DNA of 64,000 nucleotides from Hymenobacter glacieicola (GCF_014640315.1 NZ_BMGS01000011.1:1-64000), one strand, 5' to 3'; shown: positions 45,590 to 54,313, counted from the stretch's first letter. Program-made: numbers and translations. The notes: generated by a model not told the origin, from the sequence alone.

Positions 45590-45720
45590 GTTTGGAGCGG
45601 GCCGCCGAAGCACAGTGCTCCGGCGGTATGCCGCCCCGGCCGACAGCAGCCATCAAGTGGTCAGCCGCCGCCCCAATCAGTAGAAGTTGTGGCTTCTGAG
45701 AGTATTTATGTTACTATAAG
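45590..45720. other. leader of the Y RNA array
   Basis: Upstream of unit 1 lies a strong minus-strand hairpin (CCGCCGGAGCAC...CTTCGGCGG, about 45600-45630) and a short GGCGGCATACCGCC palindrome. No unit hallmark (TGYCGTA, TACTTCG) and no TAnnTTTG box was found, so the array may be transcribed from further upstream. Confidence 0.4.
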
Positions 45721-45748
45721 AGGAGTTTGGTAAGAAGGCTTCATGGGT

Positions 45749-46002
45749 ATGAACGTTACAACAGGTGATTATGATATGGTAAAAAGCGGAAAAAAACTAC
45801 GCTTCAGCTAGGTTTAGGCCTCTTTACAGGGGTAGTAGCACCTGGCTACTCTGTTATTGCCGTGTTTGTATTTCTACTAGGTCTTCGCTATCAGAGAATG
45901 AAGTACCTGCTGAAAGGTTGTCAGCACTGCGTAGGGCGGTTTGGGGTCGAAGATGGCAAAGTCGAGGCGACGGAAGCGGCCCCGGATGGCCGGGTCAGCT
46001 AA
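45749..46002 (+). other. possible frameshifted small membrane protein
   Basis: A 20-codon ORF (MNVTTGDYDMVKSGKK...) runs into stop 45809-45811. A -1 shift at the A7 run (45790-45796) would continue through TTLQLGLGLFTGVVAP and a transmembrane segment SVIAVFVFLLGL to a stop at 46000-46002. The codons fit a slippery A-AAA-AAA. It overlaps the 3' end of the PARG-like gene on the other strand. It may be a sequencing indel, a decayed gene or chance. Confidence 0.25.
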
Positions 46003-46728
46003 GGCTTCGGCAAATAGCCGAGCTATCTGCGCCGGGTCGTTACCAAACACCCCGCAGCCCCAGGCCCCGAGGACCAGCGCCTCCACGCCGTGGCGGGCGG
46101 CAGCGGCCAGCACCAGCCGCAGGCGGTGGCGCATCACGGGCTCCAGCTGGGGTAGCAACTCCGGGGAGTTGCGCCGCAGTGCTCCGGCATTCACGGCCGG
46201 GGCCGTCAGCACATCCAGCCGGAAGGGCTGGGGCAGCCACTCCCCCGCTTCGCCGCGCAGCACGGGCACCTGGGGCGAGTACACCAGGTAGTTGCTGTAG
46301 AGGCCGGTGCTGCTAGGAAGGCTGTTGTGGCGGTACATTTCCTTGAACTGCGTCAGGCACGGATACAAACCCGAGGAGCGCGCCAGGCTTTCTTCCTGGG
46401 CCTGGCTGCCACCCAGAAAACCGCCGCCAGGATTGCGGGCCGAAGCGAAGTTCAGACAGCCTACCCGCTCGAACTGGCTCACCAGGTTGGCGGCCGCTTC
46501 GAGGGTAGTAGCCTGATATACCCGCACCTCGGCCGGCTCGCCCGCGGGCTGGTCAAACTCGCGCAGCAGGTCCGCTCCATCTTCCGGGCGGTACAAGCAG
46601 CTGCCGGTTTCGGCGGCTCGCTGGTATTCCCGGAGGTTAATACAGTGGCCGGCCGGGTTTTCGTAGCTACCTCGCTGCAAAGCGTCAAGGGTGCTGTGGG
46701 CTATGCGTTGTCGTATTTCTCGGTTCAT
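45877..46728 (-). CDS. TIGR02452 family protein, microbial PARG-like
   Basis: 283 aa, the family's usual size. The poly(ADP-ribose) glycohydrolase signature appears as NPGGGFLGGSQAQEE: GGG at 101-103 and the catalytic Glu pair in QEE at 111-113. LVLGAWGCGVFGNDP is the second conserved block of this macrodomain-related fold. Members remove ADP-ribose from modified macromolecules. It sits between the Ro60 homologue and the Y RNA array on the same strand, which suggests a link with RNA damage or repair. The start is the ATG giving MNREIRQR. Confidence 0.92.
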   Translation of the reverse strand: MNREIRQRIAHSTLDALQRGSYENPAGHCINLREYQRAAETGSCLYRPEDGADLLREFDQPAGEPAEVRVYQATTLEAAANLVSQFERVGCLNFASARNPGGGFLGGSQAQEESLARSSGLYPCLTQFKEMYRHNSLPSSTGLYSNYLVYSPQVPVLRGEAGEWLPQPFRLDVLTAPAVNAGALRRNSPELLPQLEPVMRHRLRLVLAAAARHGVEALVLGAWGCGVFGNDPAQIARLFAEALADPAIRGRFRRLDFAIFDPKPPYAVLTTFQQVLHSLIAKT

Positions 46729-47068
46729 TGAAGTACAGGTTGTCGGGACGTGACCCGGGAGTGGCACCGCTGTTAGGTTGCCGCAAGCCACTCCCGGGGC
46801 CGCATTTTTATAGAGTTATGGAATAATAGATTGTAGGTATCAGGGGCTTCTTATAGAATATAGAACACATGGAGCTAGAGGGTCAAATCGTAATCTGAAC
46901 GTCTTGTCGAGACATCTCGCGTGCTGACTCTGCTAAGGCAACTGGCATTCCGAGTTGAGTGAGGAGCCTCACATGCTGATGTTGAACTACCACTGCAGAG
47001 TCAGCACGCGAGATGCTTCGCTGCGCTCTGCATGACGGTCTATGTTGTGGGTTCACATTCACTTTAGC
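46729..47068. other. intergenic gap with a palindromic repeat
   Basis: The 340-bp gap between the Ro60 and PARG-like genes holds the repeat at 46913-47015 and nothing else that I can support. Its presence leaves open whether the two genes share a transcript. Confidence 0.5.
46913..47015. repeat. palindromic repeat (family 1)
   Basis: 21-bp perfect inner arms CATCTCGCGTGCTGACTCTGC (46913-46933) and complement (46995-47015). The outer flanks continue to a CGCTCTGCATGACGG end near 47038. Confidence 0.9.
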
Positions 47069-48640
47069 CTACAGCTCGATCTTCTCGATTTCAGTGAGGG
47101 GGGAGCCGCCGTTGTCGAGGGCCGCCAGCACGTCGAAAATCTTATCCGACCAGCCGGCAATCAGGGCCGCGCCATGCTCGGGGTGTACCTGCAGGGGCGT
47201 GGTGCCGTGGCCGGCCAAGTCGAAGAGGTAGAGCTGGGCCTGCGGAGCGACGGTGTGCCGGTACTTTGCCCACTCTTTCGCCACGCTGGAGCCATTGAAG
47301 TGCGCGTTCCAGAGCTGGCAGTCGGTGAACAGCATCACCTTATCCACTACCTCCCGGCGCAGGCGCAAGTCCTCGATAACGAGGTAGCCGTTGGTGCTGT
47401 AGCCCACCTCGCCTTCGCGCTTGTAGAATTCCTGCACGTTGCCGAGCACCGGGCCGCGGGGTAGGGCCAGCCGCTTCCAGGTGCTGCCAAACATGCCGGT
47501 TACCACGTTTTGGCAGCGGCTCTGCAGGAGCATGCCCAGCACCAGGCCCACATCGTAGTACAGCACTTTGCTGCGCTGGGAAATGGGCTGCTGCATAGAG
47601 CCCGACACGTCGCAGGCCACTACTACCCGGGTTTCCGGGCCGAACCCACGCAGGTTGGCGGCACTGTGGCCGATGGCGGCTTCCAGGGCGGCCAGCACCT
47701 GCGGCACCGGGCTCTGGCGCAAGCCTACCGCCGCCCGCCCCGACTTCAGCGTGCCTTCTTCCAGGGCCAGCACCTCGCGGTATGCGGCCAGGAAGCGGAA
47801 AGGCAGCTGCTTGCTACGGGCCACCGCCCGGGCATCGGCGAGGGCAGCGCACACCTGCGTTACCACCTCAGCGGGCACGCCGGCCTGCAAAATATTGCGC
47901 AGGTTGCGCAGCAAGGCCATGTAGCCCAGCTTACCGCTCCCAATCAGCTCCGTCCATTTCTGGCGGAACGCGGCCGCCTTTTCAGCCTCCGACGCGAAGC
48001 CACCTTGCCCCAGGGCCGACAACTCGGTTTCCCAGGTGTAGGGCGTAGGCAGGGTGCCGGCCACCAACTGGTTGAACAGAGCCTGCCGAGCCTCGTCGGC
48101 GGGGCGGGGGTGCACCAGGAACAGCGCGTCGCGGAGGCGCACGGCGCCGGCCCGGTCGTACTTGGCCAGCTGGTAGCCATCGAAGCGGTTGAAGGCCTGG
48201 GCCAGCCCCTTCTGCACCTGCTTGGAGAGGCGGTTGAGGGTTTTGAGGCCGGTGCGGCCGTTGGCCTGGGCGTAGTAAGCCAGCAGCTCCGTGATTTCAT
48301 CGGGGCGCTGCACCACGCGGGCTACCAGGCGGCTAACCAGGTTGGTGCCCTGGTGCCGGCGGGCCAGCTCCACGGCCAGCACCAGCGGCACGGAGCGCAG
48401 ATGCATCTTTTCGCGGGCATACACGGCCAGGCGGGCCACAAACTCGGGGTCGTTGCGGGCTACCAGCTCGCGCAGGCGCACCAGGCGAGTATCGGCGGTT
48501 TCATAGAACTGGTCGCTGAGGGCGGCGGTAGCCACGGCGGCGTACAGCTCTAAGGCGGGGGTGAGGGTATAGGCCGGTGCGCCCTCGTGGTTGAGCACCG
48601 GAGCCGGGGTAGGCCGACGGAAGGGTAAGTTGAAACGCAT
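47069..48640 (-). CDS. rsr: Ro60/TROVE-domain protein (Rsr)
   Basis: Ring-shaped RNA-binding protein of 523 aa that binds Y RNAs and the ends of misfolded RNAs and, in Deinococcus, tethers PNPase. The N-terminal HEAT-repeat TROVE domain (about 25-330) includes RLVRLRELVARNDPEFVARLAVYAREKMHLRS, seen here in parts. The C-terminal VWA domain has MIDAS DVSGSM at 344-349, Thr near STNGYL and Asp in MLFTDCQLW. It is first in the minus-strand locus Ro60, PARG-like, Y RNA array, RtcB. Confidence 0.96.
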   Translation of the reverse strand: MRFNLPFRRPTPAPVLNHEGAPAYTLTPALELYAAVATAALSDQFYETADTRLVRLRELVARNDPEFVARLAVYAREKMHLRSVPLVLAVELARRHQGTNLVSRLVARVVQRPDEITELLAYYAQANGRTGLKTLNRLSKQVQKGLAQAFNRFDGYQLAKYDRAGAVRLRDALFLVHPRPADEARQALFNQLVAGTLPTPYTWETELSALGQGGFASEAEKAAAFRQKWTELIGSGKLGYMALLRNLRNILQAGVPAEVVTQVCAALADARAVARSKQLPFRFLAAYREVLALEEGTLKSGRAAVGLRQSPVPQVLAALEAAIGHSAANLRGFGPETRVVVACDVSGSMQQPISQRSKVLYYDVGLVLGMLLQSRCQNVVTGMFGSTWKRLALPRGPVLGNVQEFYKREGEVGYSTNGYLVIEDLRLRREVVDKVMLFTDCQLWNAHFNGSSVAKEWAKYRHTVAPQAQLYLFDLAGHGTTPLQVHPEHGAALIAGWSDKIFDVLAALDNGGSPLTEIEKIEL

Positions 48641-49039
48641 CGGATGGAAAAAAATCAGGTAGTGAGTAGTGGATGAAAGCTGGCAGACGGAATTAATAAC
48701 GCGTAATTATTACTCAGAAAAGCGCATAGTTTTTCCAGCATAATTCACGCAATGAATTATTAAGTAATAACCCTAAAAATTAGAGGCAATAATTTTCCTT
48801 TACGCTACAAAACAGCAGCGAATAGTATGTAATCACCAGGAAAATTAATTAACCAAACCGGACTTACACTGCGCCTGATTGCGCGAAAACATAAGCCGTT
48901 AGCTGGTGCGGTTACTCCGGTTTACTACCTTTTTGCCAGGGTGCTACCCCTAACAGTACGTGACACGTAACGGTAGTAGGAATGGAGTGTGAGGGGTGGA
49001 AGAATAACATGGCAGGAAGTAGGAATAGAGTAACGGAGA
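48641..49039. other. AT-rich region upstream of rsr
   Basis: This region is much poorer in GC than its surroundings. It includes a palindrome AATTCA-CGCAA-TGAATT at 48742-48758, a candidate operator for the rsr-rtcB locus. No TAnnTTTG or sigma-54 (GG-N10-GC) element was convincing. Confidence 0.45.
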
Positions 49040-49237
49040 AAACAAAAACGCCCGAACCTGGTAGGATTCGGGCGTTTTGCGGAGGATGGTCCTAAGATAG
49101 AAACCTTACCTGTCTGCTGGCGCGCCGAACCCCGGCTGAATCTCCCGATCCAGCTTGCTGAGTGATGGCATATATTGATTAAAGTGGCAGCGCATGACAG
49201 ATGAAGGCGTAAAGTCGTTAGCGTTTGGGCTGTTGAA
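49040..49237 (-). ncRNA. candidate small RNA, ~200 nt
   Basis: A perfect TACCTTTG box (49243-49250) directs leftward transcription and a perfect Rho-independent terminator (49045-49078) ends it about 190 nt later. No convincing coding frame lies between; the 106-aa frame here starts at the promoter and is basic and low-complexity. The RNA contains several GC-rich helices. I could not match it to SRP RNA (no GGAAG/GCAGCC pattern), tmRNA or 6S RNA by eye. Confidence 0.5.
49045..49078 (-). terminator. Rho-independent terminator of the candidate sRNA
   Basis: AAAACGCCCGAA/TTCGGGCGTTTT with a 10-nt loop; T5 follows on the minus strand. Confidence 0.9.
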
Positions 49238-49242
49238 CGTGA

Positions 49243-49250
49243 CAAAGGTA
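49243..49250 (-). promoter_or_regulatory. -7 box TACCTTTG of the candidate sRNA
   Basis: A perfect minus-strand match, in an AT-rich context. Confidence 0.65.
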
Positions 49251-49730
49251 GAAAAGTTATTTTCTACTATACAATATGAGTTCAAAAATTTTTAAAAATA
49301 TTTTTATCCTACATGAAAATATCGTTTTAGATTATCTATTCGGCGTTTTTAATGATTATTTAGAATGATTTAAATTCAAATTTATATACAGCAGTAACGC
49401 AAATAGCCATACCGCAGTAGTTTTTACCGGTTGATAATTTACTTCATCAGCGCCTGATAAAGCCAGCAGCCTACTAGTAACTCCGGATGGTAGGCATATG
49501 CCTATTATCATACTCGCATGGCCTTGTGTAAGCTGGCCGTCTGTTAGCCCTGGGAGCGGGAGTAGGCCGCCTTAGTTCACCCTTTTGTGCAGCCAAGTGG
49601 GGGTAGCGTCGAGGAAACGGGGGAGTTGGTAGATGTTTTTCGTGGGTCAGGAAGGCCGCAGGGTAGGTTTGTGCACTGATCTACCACACCAGATCGGCAT
49701 TCCACTTCTTCTTTCTCTCCGTACTACTCC
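49251..49730. other. AT-rich gene-free stretch
   Basis: About 480 bp with runs of A and T (AAAATTTTTAAAAATATTTTT type). Apart from the leader of the Spy-like gene I see no gene. The composition contrasts sharply with the ~60 percent GC of the window. Confidence 0.5.
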
Positions 49731-50207
49731 ATGAAAAAGTTTCTGGCAGCTTCCCTCCTGCTCGGCCTGTTGGCCGGCGCTACCGCTCCCGCCGCGCTGG
49801 CCCAGACGGCTCCCGCCAAAACCAAAGTCAAAGCCAAAAAAGACAAGGTGAAAGCCAAAGGCACGGCCGAAGCTGCTACCCCCGCCGAGGGCCGCGGTGG
49901 TCCGGGTGGTGGCCGTGGCGGACGCGGCAACATGCTGGCTGAAATGACCAAGGAGCTGAACCTCACGACCGACCAGCAAACCAAAGTAGCTGCCATTCAG
50001 CAAGACCAGATGCAGCAGATGAAGAGCCTGCGCGCCAGCGGCGAAACCACCGACCGCCAGGCCCGCATGCAACAAATGCGTAGCCTGGAGGAAAGCACCG
50101 ACGCCAAGCTGCAAGGTGTGCTCACGCCCGAGCAGTTTCAGAAGTACCAGGCTAAAAAGCAGGAGCGCATGCGCCGCCCCGGCCCTCAGGGCGCCGGCAC
50201 CCGCTAG
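49731..50207 (+). CDS. Spy/CpxP-like exported protein
   Basis: 158 aa with a signal peptide ending AALAQ. A Lys-rich and Gly/Arg-rich linker follows (TKVKAKKDKVKAKG, GRGGPGGGRGGRG), then a helical domain with LTTDQQTKVAAIQQDQ and LTPEQFQKYQ, the LTxxQ words of Spy-like proteins. It is probably an envelope chaperone or stress sensor. It stands alone. Confidence 0.75.
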   Translation: MKKFLAASLLLGLLAGATAPAALAQTAPAKTKVKAKKDKVKAKGTAEAATPAEGRGGPGGGRGGRGNMLAEMTKELNLTTDQQTKVAAIQQDQMQQMKSLRASGETTDRQARMQQMRSLEESTDAKLQGVLTPEQFQKYQAKKQERMRRPGPQGAGTR

Positions 50208-50244
50208 CCTAAAGGGCTAAATAACCTGCGTGGGAGCTAGCCCT

Positions 50245-50420
50245 GGCTCCCCTCCTTGGAAAGGAGGGGTTGGGGGTGGTTGACCGGAGGGTATGAGTAG
50301 TTTCTAGCTTTAATCGCCTCACCCCTAGCCCCTCTCCAGAGGGAGAGGGGAACCAGCTCTAGAAACCTTCCTACCCCATCAACCACCCCCAGCCCCTCCT
50401 TTTCCAAGGAGGGGAGCTAG
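50245..50420. repeat. family 2 palindromic element
   Basis: The left part GGCTCCCCTCC...GGGGTGGTTGA (50245-50283) is complementary to the right part TCAACCACCCCCAGCCCC...GGGGAGCTAG (50379-50420). An internal CCCCTAGCCCCTCTCC/GGAGAGGGG hairpin lies between. The same element closes the window. Confidence 0.9.
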
Positions 50421-50549
50421 TTGCTAGCCCTGGTTCGCAAGTTTAGTAGCGCTGACCTGCTGACCTGCGGAGGCCCTTCCCTGCGTTCAACATGCCTTGT
50501 TTTACTTGGGCTTCGTATTCTTACCGGCTTTTAGTTACCCACCTCCTGC

Positions 50550-51608
50550 ATGTTCAACCAAGACAAAACCACCCGTCAGCGGATCCTGCGCGTGATTGTG
50601 CACGTGGCGGCCTGGGTGGGGGTAGCGGCCATTCCGCGGCTGTTGTCAGACAACCCACCGCCGTTCCAGCCCCGGCACCTGATGCTGCCTTTGCAGCTGG
50701 CGGGTTACTTCTATCTGAATTACTACGTGCTGATTCCGCGCCTTTTTGCCCGGAAGAAGTTTACGCTCTATTTTCTGGTAGCCCTGGGACTACTGGCGCT
50801 TCTATACATGCCCTTGCTGCTCCGCATTACCGGCATTATTCAGCCCTTGCACCACGGGCCGCCGCCCGGCGCCATGCGCTACTCCCGACCCCCGCACGGC
50901 ATGTGGCTGATGGGTATTCTGGTATGGATTATCAGCAGCGGCATGCGCATCACCAGCGAGTGGTTTGACGCCGACGGGGCCCGGCGGGAGCTGGAGAACA
51001 AGCAGCTGACCGCCGAGCTGGCCTTTCTGAAGTCGCAGGTAAGCCCGCACTTTCTCTTTAACACGCTTAATAATATCTACTCCCTGGCCCAGCTCAAGTC
51101 CGATGATACGCCGGAGGCCATTATGCAGCTTTCCCAGCTCATGCGCTACATGCTCTATGAGTCGGCCGCCGCTAGGGTGCCGCTGGCCCGCGAAACGGAG
51201 TACCTGCGCACCTACATCGACCTGCAGCGCCTACGCCTCGACCCTGAGGAAGTAGACATTCGGTTTACAGTGGACGGCCCCTTGGATGGGCACCTGATTG
51301 AGCCCATGCTGCTGATTCCCTTCGTGGAAAATGCCTTCAAGCACGGTATCAGCGCCCGCAACTTCTCGCGCATTGCCGTGAATATACTAGTGCGCGAAGA
51401 CCGCCTGCTGTTTACGGTGCAGAACTCGCGCTTTCCCCGCACCGGCACCCCCGACCCCAACTCCGGCATCGGGCTGCCCAACGTGCGTCAGCGCTTACAA
51501 CTCCTCTACCCCGACGGCCGCCACCACCTGCACGTAGAGGAAACCGCCGATGAATTTATGGTAGAACTAACGTTGACTTTAGCGTATGCTCCGGTGCCTA
51601 CTCGTTGA
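50550..51608 (+). CDS. LytS-type sensor histidine kinase
   Basis: Membrane kinase of 352 aa. The N-terminal ~145 residues contain four hydrophobic helices. The His-kinase domain has SPHFLFNTLNNIYSL (phospho-His) and a HATPase-like region with FVENAFKHG and SGIGLPNVRQRL. The gene overlaps the next by 23 nt, so the two are translationally linked. Stimulus unknown. Confidence 0.93.
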   Translation: MFNQDKTTRQRILRVIVHVAAWVGVAAIPRLLSDNPPPFQPRHLMLPLQLAGYFYLNYYVLIPRLFARKKFTLYFLVALGLLALLYMPLLLRITGIIQPLHHGPPPGAMRYSRPPHGMWLMGILVWIISSGMRITSEWFDADGARRELENKQLTAELAFLKSQVSPHFLFNTLNNIYSLAQLKSDDTPEAIMQLSQLMRYMLYESAAARVPLARETEYLRTYIDLQRLRLDPEEVDIRFTVDGPLDGHLIEPMLLIPFVENAFKHGISARNFSRIAVNILVREDRLLFTVQNSRFPRTGTPDPNSGIGLPNVRQRLQLLYPDGRHHLHVEETADEFMVELTLTLAYAPVPTR

Positions 51609-52329
51609 TGATGAACCCCTGGCCCTGCGCCTGCTAACCAGTTACGTGGAGCGCGTGCCGTTTCTGGAGCTGGTGGGCACCTGCCGCAGCGCCCTCGAAG
51701 CCATGACCGTGCTGCAGCGCGAAACCGTGGATGTGCTGTTTCTGGATATTCAGATGCCCGACCTTACGGGCATGGAGTTTGTACGCAGCATGCAGCCCCA
51801 GGCCCTCGTGATTTTCACCACCGCCTACGAGCAGTTTGCCCTGGAAGGCTTCAACCTGAACGCCGTGGATTACCTAGTGAAGCCCATTGCTTTCGAGCGG
51901 TTTGTGAAAGCGGCCCAGAAAGCCCAGGACCGCCTCGCGCCCCGCCAGCCCGAGCCGACTGCTGCCCCGGCTCCTACCCCCGCGCCAGCCCCCAGCCCTA
52001 CCCCGCACGACGACTACATCTTCGTGAAGGCCGACTACCACACCCAGCGCCTGAACCTACGCGACATCCGTTACCTGGAGGGCCTCAAAGACTACATCAA
52101 GATTTACGCCGGCGCCAAGCCCATTCTCACCCTCAACTCCCTGAAAGCCTTCGAGGACCGCCTGCCGCCCCAGGATTTCGTGCGCGTGCACCGCTCCTAC
52201 ATCGTGGCCCTGGCCCACATCGACTCCATTCGCAAAAACCGCATCTACATGGGCGAGGCCATCATACCCATTGGTGAGTCGTACGCGGAGGCCTTCTTTA
52301 AGCTGATTGAGGAGCGCAACATGCACTAA
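51586..52329 (+). CDS. LytTR-type response regulator
   Basis: Transcription regulator of 247 aa, partner of the LytS-type kinase. The receiver (about 1-120) has Asp54 in LFLDIQMPDL. A Pro/Ala-rich linker follows (EPTAAPAPTPAPAPSP). The LytTR DNA-binding domain (about 145-247) has IFVKADYHTQRLNLRDIRYLEGLKDY in parts and FVRVHRSYIVA. It overlaps the kinase gene by 23 nt. Confidence 0.94.
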   Translation: MLRCLLVDDEPLALRLLTSYVERVPFLELVGTCRSALEAMTVLQRETVDVLFLDIQMPDLTGMEFVRSMQPQALVIFTTAYEQFALEGFNLNAVDYLVKPIAFERFVKAAQKAQDRLAPRQPEPTAAPAPTPAPAPSPTPHDDYIFVKADYHTQRLNLRDIRYLEGLKDYIKIYAGAKPILTLNSLKAFEDRLPPQDFVRVHRSYIVALAHIDSIRKNRIYMGEAIIPIGESYAEAFFKLIEERNMH

Positions 52330-52450
52330 GGGGTGAGATGGTGAACTTGTGGGTCAGTGAGTTTGACGGGCTGCAGTTGCCGGGGAAATCTGGTGCTTTA
52401 CTGCGCATCCTGTCTCTGCTACCTTTTATAGGTAGCATTACCTGACCAGT

Positions 52451-52556
52451 AAGAACGTCATTCCGAGCGGAGCGAGGAATCTCGCGTGCTGATGTTGCAA
52501 TGCTCATCCTGACATCAGCACGCGAGATTCCTCGCTCCGCTCGGAATGACGTTCTT
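52451..52556. repeat. palindromic repeat (family 1), perfect 45-bp arms
   Basis: AAGAACGTCATTCCGAGCGG... (52451-52495) is perfectly complementary to 52512-52556 with a 16-nt loop. It is the longest perfect stem in the window. Confidence 0.98.
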
Positions 52557-52587
52557 TCTTTGCCGTTCATTGCTCACAAAGCCTACT

Positions 52588-53331
52588 ATGCGACCTGCCG
52601 ATACCCGCCACCGGGGCCCCCATCCAGCTGATACCCGACTATTTGCACCCGAGTGGATACCGGTGCTGTGCAAGGCCGTTGGGGAGCTGTCCTGGCTCCT
52701 GACGCGCGGGTATCCGCCCAGCGCTACCCTCAAGCTGGTGGGCGACCGGTATGCGCTGACCGAACGCCAGCGCTGGGCCGTGGGCCGAGCCGCCTGCACC
52801 GACGAGCAGCACCAGCGGCGCCAAGCCGCACTACTCCCACCCGTTCCCCTAGATGGCCGTCCGGTGTCTATCGATGGCTTCAACCTGCTGATTACCCTGG
52901 AAACGGCCCTGAGCGGGGGCGTGGTGCTGCGCGGCCGCGACGGCGCCCTGCGCGACCTATCGAGCATACACGGTACTTACCGGGCCGTGCAGGAAACTGA
53001 CCGGGCCATTCGGCTGGCCGCGGCCGCGTTACTACCGCTCACGCCCGGCCCCGTGCGGTGGCTGCTCGACCAACCCGTGTCCAACAGCGGCCGGCTGGCG
53101 GCGCGCCTGCGCGAGCTGGGCCCCGCACTCGGGTTGCCCTGGACGGTAGAGGTAGTGATGAACCCCGATACGGTGCTGGCCGATACCACAGATATCGTCG
53201 TGACTTCCGACTCGGCCGTACTGGACCGCGCGGGGGCCTGGCTTAATTTGGCAGCCTTGGCGCTGGAAGCCGAGCCGCCGCAGTGGCTGCTCGATTTAAG
53301 CCAAGGCAACGGAGAGGTGGAGGCGGGTTAA
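52588..53331 (+). CDS. DUF434 (COG2454-type) protein
   Basis: 247 aa. The N-terminal DUF434 segment includes AVGELSWLLTRGYPPSATLKLVGDRYALTERQRWAVGR in parts, followed by the second conserved domain with SIDGFNLLITLETALSGG and a DTTDIVVTSDSAVLD stretch. The Asp-rich layout recalls PIN-like nucleases, but this is an analogy. Function unknown. The ATG at 52588 fits the family start. Confidence 0.85.
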   Translation: MRPADTRHRGPHPADTRLFAPEWIPVLCKAVGELSWLLTRGYPPSATLKLVGDRYALTERQRWAVGRAACTDEQHQRRQAALLPPVPLDGRPVSIDGFNLLITLETALSGGVVLRGRDGALRDLSSIHGTYRAVQETDRAIRLAAAALLPLTPGPVRWLLDQPVSNSGRLAARLRELGPALGLPWTVEVVMNPDTVLADTTDIVVTSDSAVLDRAGAWLNLAALALEAEPPQWLLDLSQGNGEVEAG

Positions 53332-53407
53332 TCAGGCTTGTATCGGCCCTTCGCCTTCTTCCGGCTTCTCTTCGTACAGAAAGCTCCCCGCTACTGCCCG
53401 TTTCCCA

Positions 53408-54313
53408 ATGCCCTGCCTTGCTACTTCTGACCGTTACAGCATCCAACTGCCTGCCGGCCACCGCTTCCCCATTGCCAAGTACGCCCTGATTCGGGAGCAG
53501 CTGCTGTGGCAGGGTATTGCCCCGCCCGAGGATTTCTACGACCCCGGTTTGTGCGCCGAGGAGGACATTCTGCGGGTGCATTCCGCGGAGTATTGGCACC
53601 GCGTGCGGGATTTGCAGCTTTCGGCCCAGGAAGTGCGGCGGCTGGGGCTGCCCCAGAGCGCGGAGCTGGTGCGCCGCTCCCTGAGCAGCTCGGCCGGCAC
53701 GGTGCAGTCGGCGCGCAAGGCCTTGGAGCACGGCATTGGCCTAAGCCTAGCCGGGGGCACCCACCACGCTTTCCGCGACCGGGGCGAGGGATTTTGCGTG
53801 CTCAATGACATAGCCATTGCCGCCGCCCATCTGCTGCACCACAAGTTGGCGCGGCAGGTGCTGGTCGTGGACCTGGATGTGCACCAGGGCGACGGCACGG
53901 CCAGTATTTTCCAGCATGAGCCGCGGGTGTTCACGTTCAGCATGCACGCCGGCGCCAACTACCCCCTGCGCAAGGAGCAGTCGGATCTGGACGTGGCCCT
54001 GGACCTGGGCACCGACGATGACACCTACCTGCGGATTCTGCACGAAACCCTACCCCGCCTGCTGGCCCAGGTCCGGCCCGATTTCATCTTCTTCCAGGCG
54101 GGCGTTGATGTGCTGGCCACCGACAAGCTGGGCAAGCTGGCCCTCACCCAAGCCGGTTGCCGCCGCCGCGACGAGTACGTGCTGCGCCTCTGCCGCCAGC
54201 ACCAAGTGCCCGTAGCCGTGAGCATGGGCGGCGGCTACTCCGAGCAGCTCCGCGACATTGTAGACGCCCATTGCAACACGTTTCGGGTGGCGTATGAAGT
54301 GTTTAGCGGGTAG
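53408..54313 (+). CDS. histone deacetylase-like amidohydrolase
   Basis: Zinc amidohydrolase of 301 aa in the arginase/deacetylase fold. It has GGTHHAFRDRGEGFCVLND (His pair), VVDLDVHQGDGTAS (zinc Asp/His), SMHAGANYP, FFQAGVDVLATDKLG (second Asp) and GGGYS (catalytic Tyr). The bacterial substrate could be an acetylated polyamine, a small molecule or a protein. It is separated from the DUF434 gene by 76 nt and may be co-transcribed with it. Confidence 0.93.
   Translation: MPCLATSDRYSIQLPAGHRFPIAKYALIREQLLWQGIAPPEDFYDPGLCAEEDILRVHSAEYWHRVRDLQLSAQEVRRLGLPQSAELVRRSLSSSAGTVQSARKALEHGIGLSLAGGTHHAFRDRGEGFCVLNDIAIAAAHLLHHKLARQVLVVDLDVHQGDGTASIFQHEPRVFTFSMHAGANYPLRKEQSDLDVALDLGTDDDTYLRILHETLPRLLAQVRPDFIFFQAGVDVLATDKLGKLALTQAGCRRRDEYVLRLCRQHQVPVAVSMGGGYSEQLRDIVDAHCNTFRVAYEVFSG

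Noticed and set aside
44761..45640. Short plus- and minus-strand ORFs across the RNA array (frames containing GFEPA or RVRIPP-like words)
   Set aside because: These are the usual false frames produced by T-arm sequences. The structure-based reading as RNA units explains the whole stretch.
48925..49245. 106-aa minus-strand ORF
   Set aside because: It starts at the promoter box, spans a terminator hairpin, and has basic low-complexity sequence. A small RNA explains the signals better.
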